NCBI GenBank assembly: GCA_014529385.2
Contig: CM043968.1
Span: 4,884,001-4,948,000, forward strand
DNA: 64,000 bases
Direction: 5' to 3'
DNA from: Adiantum capillus-veneris
Taxonomy: Eukaryota > Streptophyta > Polypodiopsida > Polypodiales > Pteridaceae
Shown here: positions 23,571 to 34,130 of the stretch, in pieces
Layout: every line of letters begins with the position of its first letter
Numbering within the stretch: the first letter of the stretch is position 1
Translations under genes and position numbers: made by a program
The notes under the pieces: generated by a model
The model's database searches: none
Seen by the model: the letters and a program-made list of their open reading frames with translations, nothing else
Told to the model about the DNA's origin: nothing

Positions 23571-24112
23571 TCTGATTGTGTTTTTTCTAACTTTAACCAT
23601 CTAAACACGGCTATATCCTAGCAACTAAACCTTGAGCGTGTTTGTACGGCCAAACACATAAGCGACTAGCCCTAGCTAAGACTTAAACCCTAAGCAGATA
23701 GAAACAGCCAAACGGCTTACCCTAAGCAACATATCATAAGCGGCTAATCCTAAATAGCTTGAATACCGACAAACCCTTAGCAACTAGTCCTAAGTGGCTA
23801 AGTGATTGAAATATACCTAGTCGGCTAGTCCTAAGCGGTAGTCTGATTGTGTTTTTTCTAAATTTAACCATCCAAACACGGCTATATCCTAGCAACTAAA
23901 CCTTGAGCGTGTTTGTACGGCCAAACACATAAGCGACTAGCCCTAGCTAAGACTTAAACCCTAAGCAGATAGAAACAGCCAAACGGCTTACCCTAAGCAA
24001 CATATCATAAGCGGCTAATCCTAAATAGCTTGAATACCGACAAACCCTTAGCGACTAGTCCTAAGTGGCTAAGTGATTGAAATATACCTAGTCGGCTAGT
24101 CCTAAGCGGCTA
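23571..24112 (+). repeat. Two 271-bp tandem units
   Basis: Units start with TCTGATTGTG at 23,571 and 23,842 and are nearly identical. The second half of each unit is made of AAGCGGCTA / CCCTAAGC motifs of the local satellite. Confidence 0.9.
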
Positions 24113-24292
24113 AATAACAAATCGGGTAGGCCTAAGAGGTGCGACTAAGAGGCTGCTTACTTAAGCGGCTAGCCCTAAGCTGCAAGCCCTAAGTAGTTTG
24201 AATATCAATTTGCCATAAACGACTAGCTCTAATTAAGTGGCCAAACAGCTAAGTAACAAAACAGGTAGACCTAAGCGGCATAGATAAGCGAC
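23640..24292 (+). repeat. AAGCGGCTA-rich satellite, left part
   Basis: Dozens of short motifs built from CTAAGCGGCTAG and CCCTAAGC with irregular spacing. CCCTAA echoes the plant telomere unit CCCTAAA, but no run of true telomere units exists. It continues at 54,162 beyond the CACTA element. Confidence 0.8.
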
Positions 24293-24295
24293 TCA

Positions 24296-24450
24296 CACTA
24301 CAAGAGGTACTTCACATTAGCGACGCTCGCAGTGCAACGCTCAAAAGTTAAAATCCACGGCGTCACTATGAGCATCGCTATAGGCGTCACTATTCTATTT
24401 ATTGCATAGCGACGCCCATAGTGACGCTCAAAGCGACGCCGACAGGGGTA
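24296..24450 (+). repeat. CACTA left terminal and subterminal repeats
   Basis: The 13-bp terminal repeat followed by several GCGACGC, GCGTCACTAT and GCATCGCTAT motifs in both directions. In CACTA elements such subterminal motifs bind the TNPA-type protein. Confidence 0.85.
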
Positions 24451-24529
24451 AAAAATAAACCGAGAGCACCAGAAGATCTCATATCTGAGTTTTCGACGCT
24501 CAAGCGAAAGAGGTAACCGGTGCTCTCCC

Positions 24530-24639
24530 TCTCTCTCTCTTTCTTCCCTACACACACACACACACACACATACACAAGGCGAGGAAGGAGAGCCAGGTAT
24601 GCTCCTTCCCTCTCCTCTCTCTCATGTTCCCTTGCCCTC

Positions 24640-24694
<55 letters not shown>

Positions 24695-24704
24695 TTGTGT
24701 CTTT

Positions 24705-24743
<39 letters not shown>

Positions 24744-24783
24744 AAGGGAGAGAATGAGAGAGAGATATATAAAACAAAGAGAA

Positions 24784-24819
<36 letters not shown>

Positions 24820-24905
24820 CAAAGACAAAGAGAAAGAGAGAGAATAAAAAACCAAATAGAAAGAGAGGGGAGAAGACGAAAGAGAGAGGTAAGGGGAGAA
24901 AACAA
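24530..24905. repeat. Compound CT/CA/GA microsatellites
   Basis: Alternating (CT)n, (CA)n and (GA)n tracts. Long open frames here in both directions are artefacts of the dinucleotide repeats. Confidence 0.9.
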
Positions 24906-24911
24906 AGTGAG

Positions 24912-25204
24912 AGAGATTAGGTTAAGATTTAAATTAGATTAGGTTAGATTACATTTAGATTTATGTTTATGTTGAGTTTAAGATTAGGTTAGATTTAAAA
25001 TTAGGGCAAGATTTAAGATTAGCTAGCTATGTTAGATTTAAGTTAGATTACATTTAGGTTTAGGATTTAAAATTGGATTAGATTTAGGTTTATATTGAGT
25101 TTAATATTATATTAGATTTAGATTTAAGATTAAAAAAAGATTTAAGATTAACTAGATTAAATTTAGATTTGAGTTAGATTACGTTTAGGTTTAGGTTAGA
25201 TTTA
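24912..25204 (+). repeat. AT-rich GATTTAGGTTTA-type degenerate repeat
   Basis: About 290 bp made only of variants of GATTTAG, GTTTAG, GATTAG and TTAAGATTA. It resembles decayed TTTAGG-type repeats but lacks GGG. It ends exactly where the X1 protease fragment begins. Confidence 0.7.
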
Positions 25205-25823
25205 AGTGGCTATGGCTATGCCAGCTCCACTATCCAGTATTGTCGTGGTTTCAATGTCATTATCTTTCACTGGGAGGGTGGTGTTTCCTTCTTCCCCTTC
25301 ATAATATTCTCCGACTTTGTTCATAGGAGCTGATCGGATCTCTTTGTTTTCCATTTCATTTTTCAATTTTCCCAAATTCTCTGAGATTAACCCTGTGATC
25401 CCCACCTTCTCTAGGGTTTTCTGTAAATCATTCCATAAGTATGGTCTGAGTTTTAACAGTTCTCCCAAGGTAAGAGTGCATTGGATGGGTGTAGACATGA
25501 TTGAATGAATGTTGTCTACTTCTAGGGTTTGTTCAGCTCTTTTTACTTGAGTGGTCCTGTATACGATGGATTCATCTTCGTTATCTCCCAAGTAAGAAGG
25601 TAATGTTTTTAATGTCAATGGTTTTGACATTCTTAAAGCTTCCGATCCGCAATCCCTGTATAAGGATTGTACGTCCATGTTCATATCAAAAGGTAGGTTA
25701 TCCAACCAAACTTCCTCTATAGGAGCTGACTTCAGAGTTAGGCTCCCATCATTGATCTATCTAAATTTTTCCCATAAGTGCCCTGGCCAATCTTCCTCTA
25801 CGAATGGAATTCCGTCGATGGCA
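25202..25823 (-). pseudogene. X1 protease fragment
   Basis: Continuation of the X1 polyprotein after the chromovirus. Across the insertion the frame joins cleanly, VPDSKD to AIDGIPF, using one copy of the TCTTT duplication. One TAG near 25,760 interrupts it. The last residues read TTILDSGAGIAIAT, the retropepsin active-site motif D-S-G, after which the fragment ends, so the protease is cut at its catalytic site. It was part of a polyprotein that matures Gag in virus-like particles. Confidence 0.7.
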
Positions 25824-25828
25824 TCTTT

Positions 25829-25981
25829 TGTCAGGACATTGACAAGGCCAGACTAGACAAGGGCAAGGTCGGGCTAGGCAGTGTGGAAAGGGAGTCCAAC
25901 TAGGGCAAAGGACTAGGAGCCATTCTATATAGTGGATGGTTGGGGGGTGGACTCCTAGCTTCTAGTTCTCCTTGTCTAACA
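25829..25981 (+). repeat. Chromovirus 5' LTR
   Basis: 153 bp, TGTCAGG...TCTAACA, about 92% identical to the 3' copy by eye. The few differences show an insertion of some age. Confidence 0.93.
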
Positions 25982-26001
25982 TTGGTATCAAGAGCAAGGT
26001 T
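25982..26001 (+). promoter_or_regulatory. Primer-binding site, initiator tRNA-Met type
   Basis: TTGGTATCAAGAGCAAGGTT directly follows the LTR. It matches the plant TGGTATCAGAGC consensus except for one extra A. Confidence 0.8.
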
Positions 26002-26822
26002 ACTATTTTTGGAAAGGCACAGCCGTGGTGTTGGAGAGCCACACAAATTCTTGCATGCTTTTGCATGTCCGGGTCAAGAAGGCCGTGGAGCTCACCCCCT
26101 GTGAGGAGGAGGACAAAGCCGACGGCGTTGGCAATACCGCTTGCGAGGAGAAGATTCTGACAAGCGACCTGCACCAAATCTCACCCTCTCAGGCTTGACG
26201 GCATCGCACGGGTGCACTAAGCGTTTCACGTGCCTGTAGAGCAGGCGCTCTTGACCACCATACAATGCAGGGTGAGCAAAAGCTCCCTCCTTGTGCTGTC
26301 TGTGGGACGCCATAGCCAGTGAACAATTTTTTTCATACTTAGTGGGTGCCCAAGCCTTGGGGTTAGTGGGCACCCTCAATTTTTTCACCAACAAGGGACG
26401 GTACCCACAGCAGGGTACCCCCCCCCCCCCCCCTCTTGTGAAGCTTCAGGCAAAGCTAGGCATACCGACAGAGCCAAGCAAGGGCAAGGTCAGGAAATAC
26501 AAAGGCAAGGTGCTATTTCTGCTATGTATCCTGCATATTATTGTTTCGTACCTTCATTCAAGTCATCGACAAGTTATCCAAAATACACATACCAAGTGCA
26601 GTATGGGTGCTCAAGGCAAATAAACCTACACTATTGAATTGTTTTCTTGGAACCCGAAGCAAGATTACATCCTCAGTGCCAATGGGAGCACGAACAAAAT
26701 TAGCAAGGCTAATTACCGGTATCAACGAGATTCTTTATCGGTATTTACCAGTTGCGGTACATCAGGTATTTTTCTTGCTATTCCTTGCATTGCACTGTGT
26801 CGCCACGGATTCAAATATCAAT

Positions 26823-27704
26823 ATGACTTTTGATTTCAAGCAAAATACACTTGATCCTGCCCATGCTGGCTCACGGCCGGATGCTCTCGCGAAGAGTGTC
26901 CACGACGCTACGGCAAGTGACGATGCCTATGAATTGCTCGACATTCAAGAATTTTGTGTACTTCTGACACGCATATCAGTTATGGAAGGAAATTTTAAAT
27001 CTTTAAATGAAAGCGTCACTAAATTATCCACGTTAGTGATCCAATTAATGCAACAGCAATCCAAGGGTCCTGCTGACACGCACATGCATGAGCACGTTGC
27101 TACACAGGGGCAAGGCCCTTCTAATCAGGGACAAGGCCCAACTGCTGATACTTTGCACACTCTAACTGCAAAAGAGGTGGATGAGTTGTTAAAAAAAATC
27201 AAACCACCGACTTTTAAGGGAGAAGACCGCGATCGCAATAAGGATGTAGTGAATATCTTTCTCAGCAAGTGGGATGGAATTCACGCCTTACGGTGTACTC
27301 CGGATGCAGTCAGAGCACTGCAAACAAGCTTAACTCTAGAAGGCAAGGCCTACAAATGGTGGTTGTCTCTCAAGGAGAAGAATATCATACCACAGAGTTG
27401 GGCAGCCTTTGAAGCTATGTTTTGCAAGGCATTTTTTCCTACAAATGAGGCAGACCGGAATTGGACGGCTTGGGACACGTGTTCCATGCGCCAATACTCA
27501 TCATTACTTAAATATATAACTCACTATCGGGATGTTATCCTCAAGTTGGAAGGCTTAGATAACTTTCAGCAAGTACGAGGATTTATACGTGGTTTGACAC
27601 CAGAGCTTAAGAAGCACGTCAAGACCCACAACCCTAAAACACTTGAGGAAGCCATAGTGAAAGCACATATTCACGATGATCCCAGACGAAAAGAAATCAC
27701 ATAA
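26823..27704 (+). CDS. gag: Chromovirus gag
   Basis: Open for 293 codons from ATG 26,823 (MTFDFKQN); the frame is also open upstream, but this ATG suits the family's usual length. It encodes the structural protein that packs the element RNA. The middle has the Retrotrans_gag core: IKPPTFKGEDRD, then LTLEGKAYKWWLSL, then SWAAFEAMFCKAFFP, ending with a helical region (LTPELKKHVKTHNPKTLEEA). A Gln/Gly linker (QGQGPSNQGQGP) lies before the core. The zinc knuckle follows in another frame after 27,704, so a frameshift or programmed shift separates them. Confidence 0.85.
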   Translation: MTFDFKQNTLDPAHAGSRPDALAKSVHDATASDDAYELLDIQEFCVLLTRISVMEGNFKSLNESVTKLSTLVIQLMQQQSKGPADTHMHEHVATQGQGPSNQGQGPTADTLHTLTAKEVDELLKKIKPPTFKGEDRDRNKDVVNIFLSKWDGIHALRCTPDAVRALQTSLTLEGKAYKWWLSLKEKNIIPQSWAAFEAMFCKAFFPTNEADRNWTAWDTCSMRQYSSLLKYITHYRDVILKLEGLDNFQQVRGFIRGLTPELKKHVKTHNPKTLEEAIVKAHIHDDPRRKEIT

Positions 27705-27799
27705 TACTCATGTGCCTGCTAATACACATGATAATACACGCACATAGTATGGGCACAATAAAAGGAAATTTATAATAGCCAATTCAGAAGCATCTAAAA

Positions 27800-28832
27800 A
27801 ACCCAAGGGGTCCAGATGTCCTCTCTCTCCTGAGGACTTCGATAAATCTAAGAAAGAGAAATTATGTTTTCAATGTTTAGGAAGCGGTCATGGCAAAAAG
27901 GATTGTCCCAAGGGGAAATCTGTTGCTCATGGCAAGGAGAAAGCAGTGCACACGGTGCAACTGCTGCCTCTTGAGTATTCCTCACGATTCTTTACACTGG
28001 AAGTAACACACACCGAGGTGGTGCATGAATGCTGTCTCACAGCTTCCATGTGGCAACAGACCTTCGAACCACATGAGTTAGTATGTATGCACAGATCTCT
28101 ACAAGGGCACAAGGTGTGCATCTTGGTAGATGACGGTGCTACTCACAATTTTATCAATTACGGGTTGGCGAAAATACTCAAATTGCCTCAAACTCCGAGT
28201 ACCCACCACTACAAGGTAGAAATGATGAATGGACATGATACCGAAATCTGGGATACTCAAGTCCAAGCTGTTCCGTCGGAAGTACAAGGTTACTCCATAT
28301 CCGTGGAGGATTTTCGCGTTATGAACATGGAGAGGGCAGACGTGGTCCTTGGTAGGGAATGGTTGCATAGCCTAGGACCATCAATGAAGCTTAGCTATGA
28401 GCACAACAGCTTGATGTTTGAATCCCATGACACACATGTGTTGTTGTTAGGAGAGAAGGGTGTACCTTCTTCACTATTGATATGTACAGCTAAGCTTATG
28501 CAGCTCGTTTCTGATAATGAAATAGATCAAGTTTTCTTGTGTTACTCATTATCTCATTTTCTCTCTAACATTGAATCTGTTGAACATTCCTCAATGCCGC
28601 ATGCTGCTCTCTCGTCTCTTCCACCAATGGCTACTTCCAAACAAGCAAACATTGCTAGTGAGTTACAAAAATTACGAAAGGAATTTCAAGGTGTTTTTCC
28701 TAATGATTTTCCACCAGGATTACCGCCGACACGATCGGTGCAACATAGCATCGATGTGGTTACAGGCGATAAACCTGTCAGTAAACCGCCCTACCGTATG
28801 AGTTACTCTGAAGCTACTGAGGTGGAACATTA
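27800..28832 (+). pseudogene. Chromovirus zinc knuckle and protease
   Basis: In the frame after gag: the zinc knuckle CFQCLGSGHGKKDC (C-x2-C-x4-H-x4-C) near 27,868-27,909, an RNA-binding module of Gag, then a retropepsin with VCILVDDGATHNFI near 28,114-28,155. The usual catalytic D-S/T-G is D-D-G here. ADVVLGREWLHSLGP follows near 28,340. The linker leads to the RT start (KPPYRMSYSEATEVEH), where TAG replaces the usual CAG at 28,831. The frame before the knuckle has no clear start because of the gag frameshift. Confidence 0.8.
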
Positions 28833-28833
28833 G

Positions 28834-30374
28834 CTTGCTAACTACCTTAGCAGAGGGTTTATCCAACCCAGTTCTTCACCATGGGCTTCTCCTATCCTAT
28901 TAGTGAAGAAAAAAGACGGCAGTATGCGCATGTGCTTAGACTACCGTGGCTTAAATGCGATTACGGTTAAGAGCAAGTACCCATTTCCACGAGTGGATTA
29001 GTTGTTCGACAAACTCACTCATGCTCGCATTTTTACGAAAATAGACTTGCGGTCAGGTTATCACCAAGTCCGTATTCGACTTGCTCATATACCCAAAACT
29101 GCATTCCGAACAAGGTTTGGACACTACAAGTTTTTGGTGATATCCTTTGGGTTAACCAATGTGCCCGCAACATTCATGACACTTATGGATAGTGTCTTGA
29201 AGCCGTACTTGGGCAAATTTGTCATCGTTTTTCTCGATGATATTCTAGTCTACAGTGCTGCTCAAGGAGAACACTTACAACATCTGAGGCAGGTGTTCGA
29301 ATTGTTACGAACAAATAAATTATATGCCAAGGAATCTAAGTGTGATTTTTTGAAAGAAGAAATTCACGATCTAGGGCATGTTATTTCAGCTAATGGGCTA
29401 TATATGGATGGATCAATCCAAAGTGGATACAATCTGGCAGTGGCCTTCTCCTAAAAATTTGGAAGAGTTATATATGTTTTTAGGATTTGCAGATTTTTAC
29501 CAAAGGTTCGTTAAAAACTATGCTAATATTGATGTTCCCATGACGGATCAACTAAAAGGCAAAGGCAAATCTTTTCAGTGGGGAACCACTAAACAGCACA
29601 GTTTTGATACACTCAAGGATGCATTAGCTACAGCTCCCATACTAGCTATTGTAGATCCTTTGAAACCATTTGTTTTGGAAATGGATACCAGTGACCATGC
29701 TATTGGAGCAGTCTTGTTACAAGACGGATGGCCAATTGCATTTGAAAGCAAGAAGCTTGATGTAGCTCAGCAGAACTACTCTGCTTATGAGCGCAAACTC
29801 TATGCAATAGTGTCTTCCTTAAAAACATGATGGCATTATTTGTATGGTGCTCAGTTTGAGATTGTGTTTGACCATGAAAGCATCAAATGGTTTACACAAC
29901 AAACTCATTTGAAGGGTCGGAAAGCCAGGTGGGCCGACATTCTTCAGGAATATGATGTCAAGCTCCGGTATCGTAAAGGACTATACAATGTGGTGGCTGA
30001 TGCTCGTATGCCGGAGATCAATTCTCTCTTCTTCATGGAACTTCGTAGTGAATTTTTAGATTCTCTCAAAGGCAAATATGAGCATGATGAAGCATATTCC
30101 AAAGTGTGGAGCCATGTACAAATGAGGGATCCTTCTCACTCCAATGATGGTAGTGTAACGTTAACCTCCACACATAGTTCTCCTCTATCGAGTGATGAAC
30201 TACAGCGATGGAAGCATTTCACCATTGACAATGGGTACCTACTCCATAAGGGGAGAGTTTGTGTACCGACGGACACAGATATTCGGTGCCAAATTCTTTA
30301 TGAATGTCATGATAGTCCAAGTGCAGGGTCCCCGGGTATTAGAAAGACTTATGCTCTCGTACGACGACAGTTTT
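28834..30374 (+). pseudogene. Chromovirus RT, RNase H and integrase N-terminus
   Basis: RT blocks: [20 protein letters not shown], then after a TAG at 28,999 [15 protein letters not shown] with the first catalytic Asp, and [12 protein letters not shown] with the DD pair near 29,222-29,258. A frameshift near 29,440 leads into FLGFADFYQRFVKNY and RNase H, with its catalytic start FVLEMDTSDHAIGAVLLQ and IAFESKKL. TGA at 29,828 replaces the Trp codon usual here. HESIKWFTQQTHLKGR is the connecting RNase H end. The integrase zinc domain begins near 30,290 with YECHDSPSAGSPG, in which the second zinc His is Ser. The frame is then cut by element Y at 30,375. Confidence 0.88.
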
Positions 30375-30379
30375 ACTTG

Positions 30380-31450
30380 TGTTGACAGGTCAACCTTTCA
30401 ACAACGCTTCCACAAAGATTCCATGAAGATTCTTCAAAGATTCTCTAAAGATTCCAAATAAAGATGCTGATGAAGTGATGAAGACGAAGATGGATGCTGT
30501 AATGTGAAGATACAAGCTCATGGACATCATCAAATATCCCGTTATTATCATTTTGAGCCATTACGGCCACTTTTGTAATGTTTACGGGAACTTCATATTT
30601 TAAGTCGGCAATTGTATTTTGGCCACAGATGCTTGTTGGATGAGCAAAGCCAGCTCACAGTGTTGTAATTAAGCTCTATAAAAGCCTAGGGACAAATCAA
30701 GTCATTTTGATCGGACATTAGGTTTTCTAAGGCTTAGTATATAAGCCAAAACCTAAAGCTTTGTAAAGGGACTTCTAATAATCTGATCTTCTGTGTCGTT
30801 GGGAGACTACGAGAGAGTGAGAGTGTGTGTGTGTGTGTGTGTGCTACAGAAGCTACGATGGTCGGAATTGTAAACAGAGAGCAGAAGTGTGTTGCCCATG
30901 AGGAGAGCTACGCGTTGATGCTTACATCACGCGCGTTCGTCTGTGTTTTGGCAAATTCACCCGCAAGCTACTTTTGGAGTTTCAGTGAGTAATTGTTGTC
31001 TGTTTTTGCATTTCAACATATCCACGCGATCAGAGCGAGTAGAGCTACACATTAGGCACTTTAGTTTTTGGAAACGTCGACCTGCAAAAACCGGCCAGAC
31101 ATCCTACGCATTTTCTGCACGGAGGGTATTGGGTAGGTTTTTTTGGTCACGGACCTTAGGGAGAGTGGCCTATTGGTGTTGATAGGATATCCCTCAAGTT
31201 TCGTAACGTTTCGAGAATGTCTAATGGGCTTTTGGCTTGCGGTAGCATCATAGGAGACTCTCACATTCACAGAACTGATGGGGTGTAGATTTGATATCTC
31301 TGTAGGAAGTAGTCATTAGTCGGTCGAGTAGAGGTTGACACCCTTTGCTTGCTTCCACGCACCTGCGGGTCGAGCTCCGTCCTCAGTTGAAATTATATAT
31401 TAGGTGATTTCTCGCTATGCTGACGTCCGTCGCGGCGTATCCGTCCAACA
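30380..31450 (+). repeat. Element Y outer LTR, plus orientation
   Basis: 1,071 bp, TGTTGACAGG...CCGTCCAACA. Near-identical to the inverted copy at 43,781-44,845. It includes a (GT)n tract near 30,823 and the half-palindrome AGACATCCTACGC at about 31,106. The first bases contain TTGAC-AG-GTCAA. Confidence 0.92.
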
Positions 31451-31472
31451 TTGGCGCCGCTGCCCGGGACGA
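31451..31472 (+). promoter_or_regulatory. Primer-binding site of the plus-oriented LTR
   Basis: TTGGCGCCGCTGCCCGGGAC directly after the LTR end; it resembles the TGGCGCCGTTGCCGGGGA type of plant Ty3 elements. Only about 50 bp of plus-oriented leader follow before the orientation flips near 31,505. Confidence 0.75.
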
Positions 31473-31504
31473 GGGCCCTAAGTAGGTGACCGAGACTAGT
31501 TCTT

Positions 31505-34130
31505 GATGTGCCTTTGAAGGCCACACTTGTTCCGTGGCTCGCAAGTGACTTTCAAGTTCTCTTTTAGCTGAAGTGACTTTCAAGTTCGCTTTTAGCTGAA
31601 CTAAACTTAAGCTAGCACAAGAGAATTATGCACAAGTTACAGTGATTTGCTAGCAAAAATCTTGTGTTAAAGTTCTCCAAAACTTGCGACTGTTGTTGCA
31701 AAATCAAGAGTCCTTGTGTATGGTCTTACTGCTACCAGATTTGTGTATGGACGTACACTAGGCCGTAGTTAACTTTTACACCTTTCCGCGGGTGACCAAT
31801 GGTTTTCCCAAAAGATAATTTCAATCTGCTAACTTAGCAATCTTCAATACCGTAACCGTTTTCTCACAATTCTTTCGAATTATCGGTTTTAGACACTCCT
31901 GACTTCTGGATGCATTTTGAGGCCTTAAACGATGTTTTTTCCAAACTTGACCTAAATGGTTGCCATACGCATCCATTTAGTTCAAGTTTTGCTCTAAGAT
32001 CTGTAGAGTTGCTCTCAAGCTACGTTTTGATATAAAAACTTTTCCAATCCGATAATGTTTGTGAAAGTTATGGCCAAAACAGTGAATTGCAATTTAGAAT
32101 GGTCAAAATGAGTCCAAATTCAATTTTGAAAGAAGATTTGGGAACCCTGTGACACTCTGAACACTCTTGTATGGTCAAAATTACAGTTGGACCCTAAAAC
32201 TGGCCTGGAGACATCCTTCGCGTAGGATGTCTAACTGCTTAGATTTTGTCCACACTTGATCCCAAGATTCTCCTAGTGCTCAGCAACCCAATGGTATGCT
32301 TAGATTTGAGTTTGGATGCCAATAGGTCAAGATTTGGGCTGCATTAGCTTCTAGTGCACTCCAAGAGTAGGATGTCTAACAATTCTTGTCTTTGCTTGGT
32401 AAATAGGCCAAACAAGGTCCAAATTCACTTTTTGAAAAAAAGATCTGGAATCCTTGAGACACTTAGAACCTCCCTATATGGCTACAATAGAATTTTGACC
32501 TCTTTATGACCCTGGAGACATCCTACGCGTAGGATGTCTTTTTTCTCTATTTTAGCTCAAACTTGCACTGTAGCTTCCCCTTGATGTGCTAAACTCACAA
32601 CTATTATTACTTTTTGATTCTGGCACCTATAGGTTGGTCAATTGATCAAGAATCTATTCCAAAAGCCTGATGTCTGTTGTGATGAATTCCCAAGTCAAAT
32701 CAACTCCAAATTGGACCAAATTTGCCTAGGAGCCTTATCTAAGGCTATATGACAGCATGGTATGATCACAATAGAAATTTGCTTTCAGAATTATGCAGTA
32801 GACATCCTACGCGTAGGATGTCTTTTTGCTCAGAATGAACCCAAACTTGCTCAGAATGTCTTTTTGCTCAGAATGAACCCAAACTTGGACCAAAGATTCC
32901 CCTAGTCTTCAGCAACCCACTGGTATGCTTAGATTTGAGTTTGGATGTCAAAAGGCCCAAAAACTAGCTATTCTTGCCTTTTTCAGTCAAAAATGCTAAA
33001 GTCTGTTCAATCTTCCTTTCATTGACCCAAATGAGATGAAATTTATCACATGCACTCAATACAAAATTTAGAACATGCCTTTGGAGCCATCCTATGGTTT
33101 GGTCTCAAAATTAGGCCTTGGACACAATTTGGGTAGGATGTCTGGCAATTCTCGTATTTTGGCTTTCATGTGTCAAAATTTGGTCAAATTTCCACTTTCC
33201 AGGTGAAAATAGGGTAGAACCTACCTTCTAAACACACTAGTAACCTCAGATTTTCAAAAAAAGTGCCCAGATCACCCTGTAGACATCCTACGCGTAGGAT
33301 GTCTACTGCTTATTTTTTCAGACTAAAGTGTACCTGATGCTTCCTTATGCTCTCAGCAAGTGCAAGTATACTTCACAATTGCAAAAACATGCAAAAATCA
33401 CTCAATTTAAGCCTTTTTTGAAATTTTACGTTTTTTGACTCCGCCTTTTGGCTTTTGGTCAACAAAAATAGGGAAAAACACTCAAGTCAATATGTTACTA
33501 GGGTAAAACCTACCCTCTAAACCCACTGGTAACCTCAGTTTCCCCAAATTCGCTACCAAAAGTGCCCTGGAGACATCTTACGCGTAGGATGTCTACTGTC
33601 TTAAAATGCAATTTTTTTCTGGCAGTAGTACTCCCTATGCTCTGTAGAGCTCTCATCAATAATCACAGAAACTTTTGGACTTCAAATCAACTTCCAAACA
33701 CAATTTACCGTCTTTCCTACTTAGCGTTTTCCACTTCTCTGATGAGCCTAACAACAAATAAGACATGCATAAAGTACTCTAGATCAGCAATCAAGATATC
33801 CTACTTACCCTACTCCTACTCATCATGTGAGATGGTGATTTTGATGTCTTGGTTGCTTCCTGGTCTCACACGGAGTCTCAAGTCAACCTACCACCACATC
33901 TACCACTCGAACTCCTACTCTCTACACCACAACCAACTACTACCTAATACTACCTAAGACGAAGGATCTAGGCCACACACACACTCCCTAGACTCCCCCT
34001 AAGACCAAAAGAGTCCACTCCAATCCTATCTAAAAGAATGAATATACTCTGGCAAGCCAGAGGGACCTCTATCCTCAAGGACTAGTCTCGGTCACCTACT
34101 TAGGGCCCTCGTCCCCGGCAGCAGCGCCAA
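31505..34130 (-). repeat. Element Y leader, inner copy, with palindrome array
   Basis: Non-coding, in direct orientation to 41,035-43,780 and about 97% identical over long parts. It holds five 24-bp palindromes (half AGACATCCTACG followed by its reverse complement) at 32,209, 32,516, 32,800, 33,281 and 33,571; the first and last have one mismatch. Half-sites (GTAGGATGTCT) lie near 32,380 and 33,135. Spacings are 307, 284, 481 and 290 bp. On the minus strand this is the 5' leader behind the inner LTR. Confidence 0.88.

Noticed and set aside
23640-24292. Interstitial telomere repeat
   Set aside because: CCCTAAGC motifs are frequent, but there is no run of CCCTAAA units.
24399-24920. Long open frames on both strands
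   Set aside because: Produced by (CT)n, (CA)n and (GA)n tracts.
32209-33594. CRISPR-like array of evenly spaced palindromes
   Set aside because: Spacers are 100-460 bp, similar to one another, and lie in an LTR-element leader of a plant genome.
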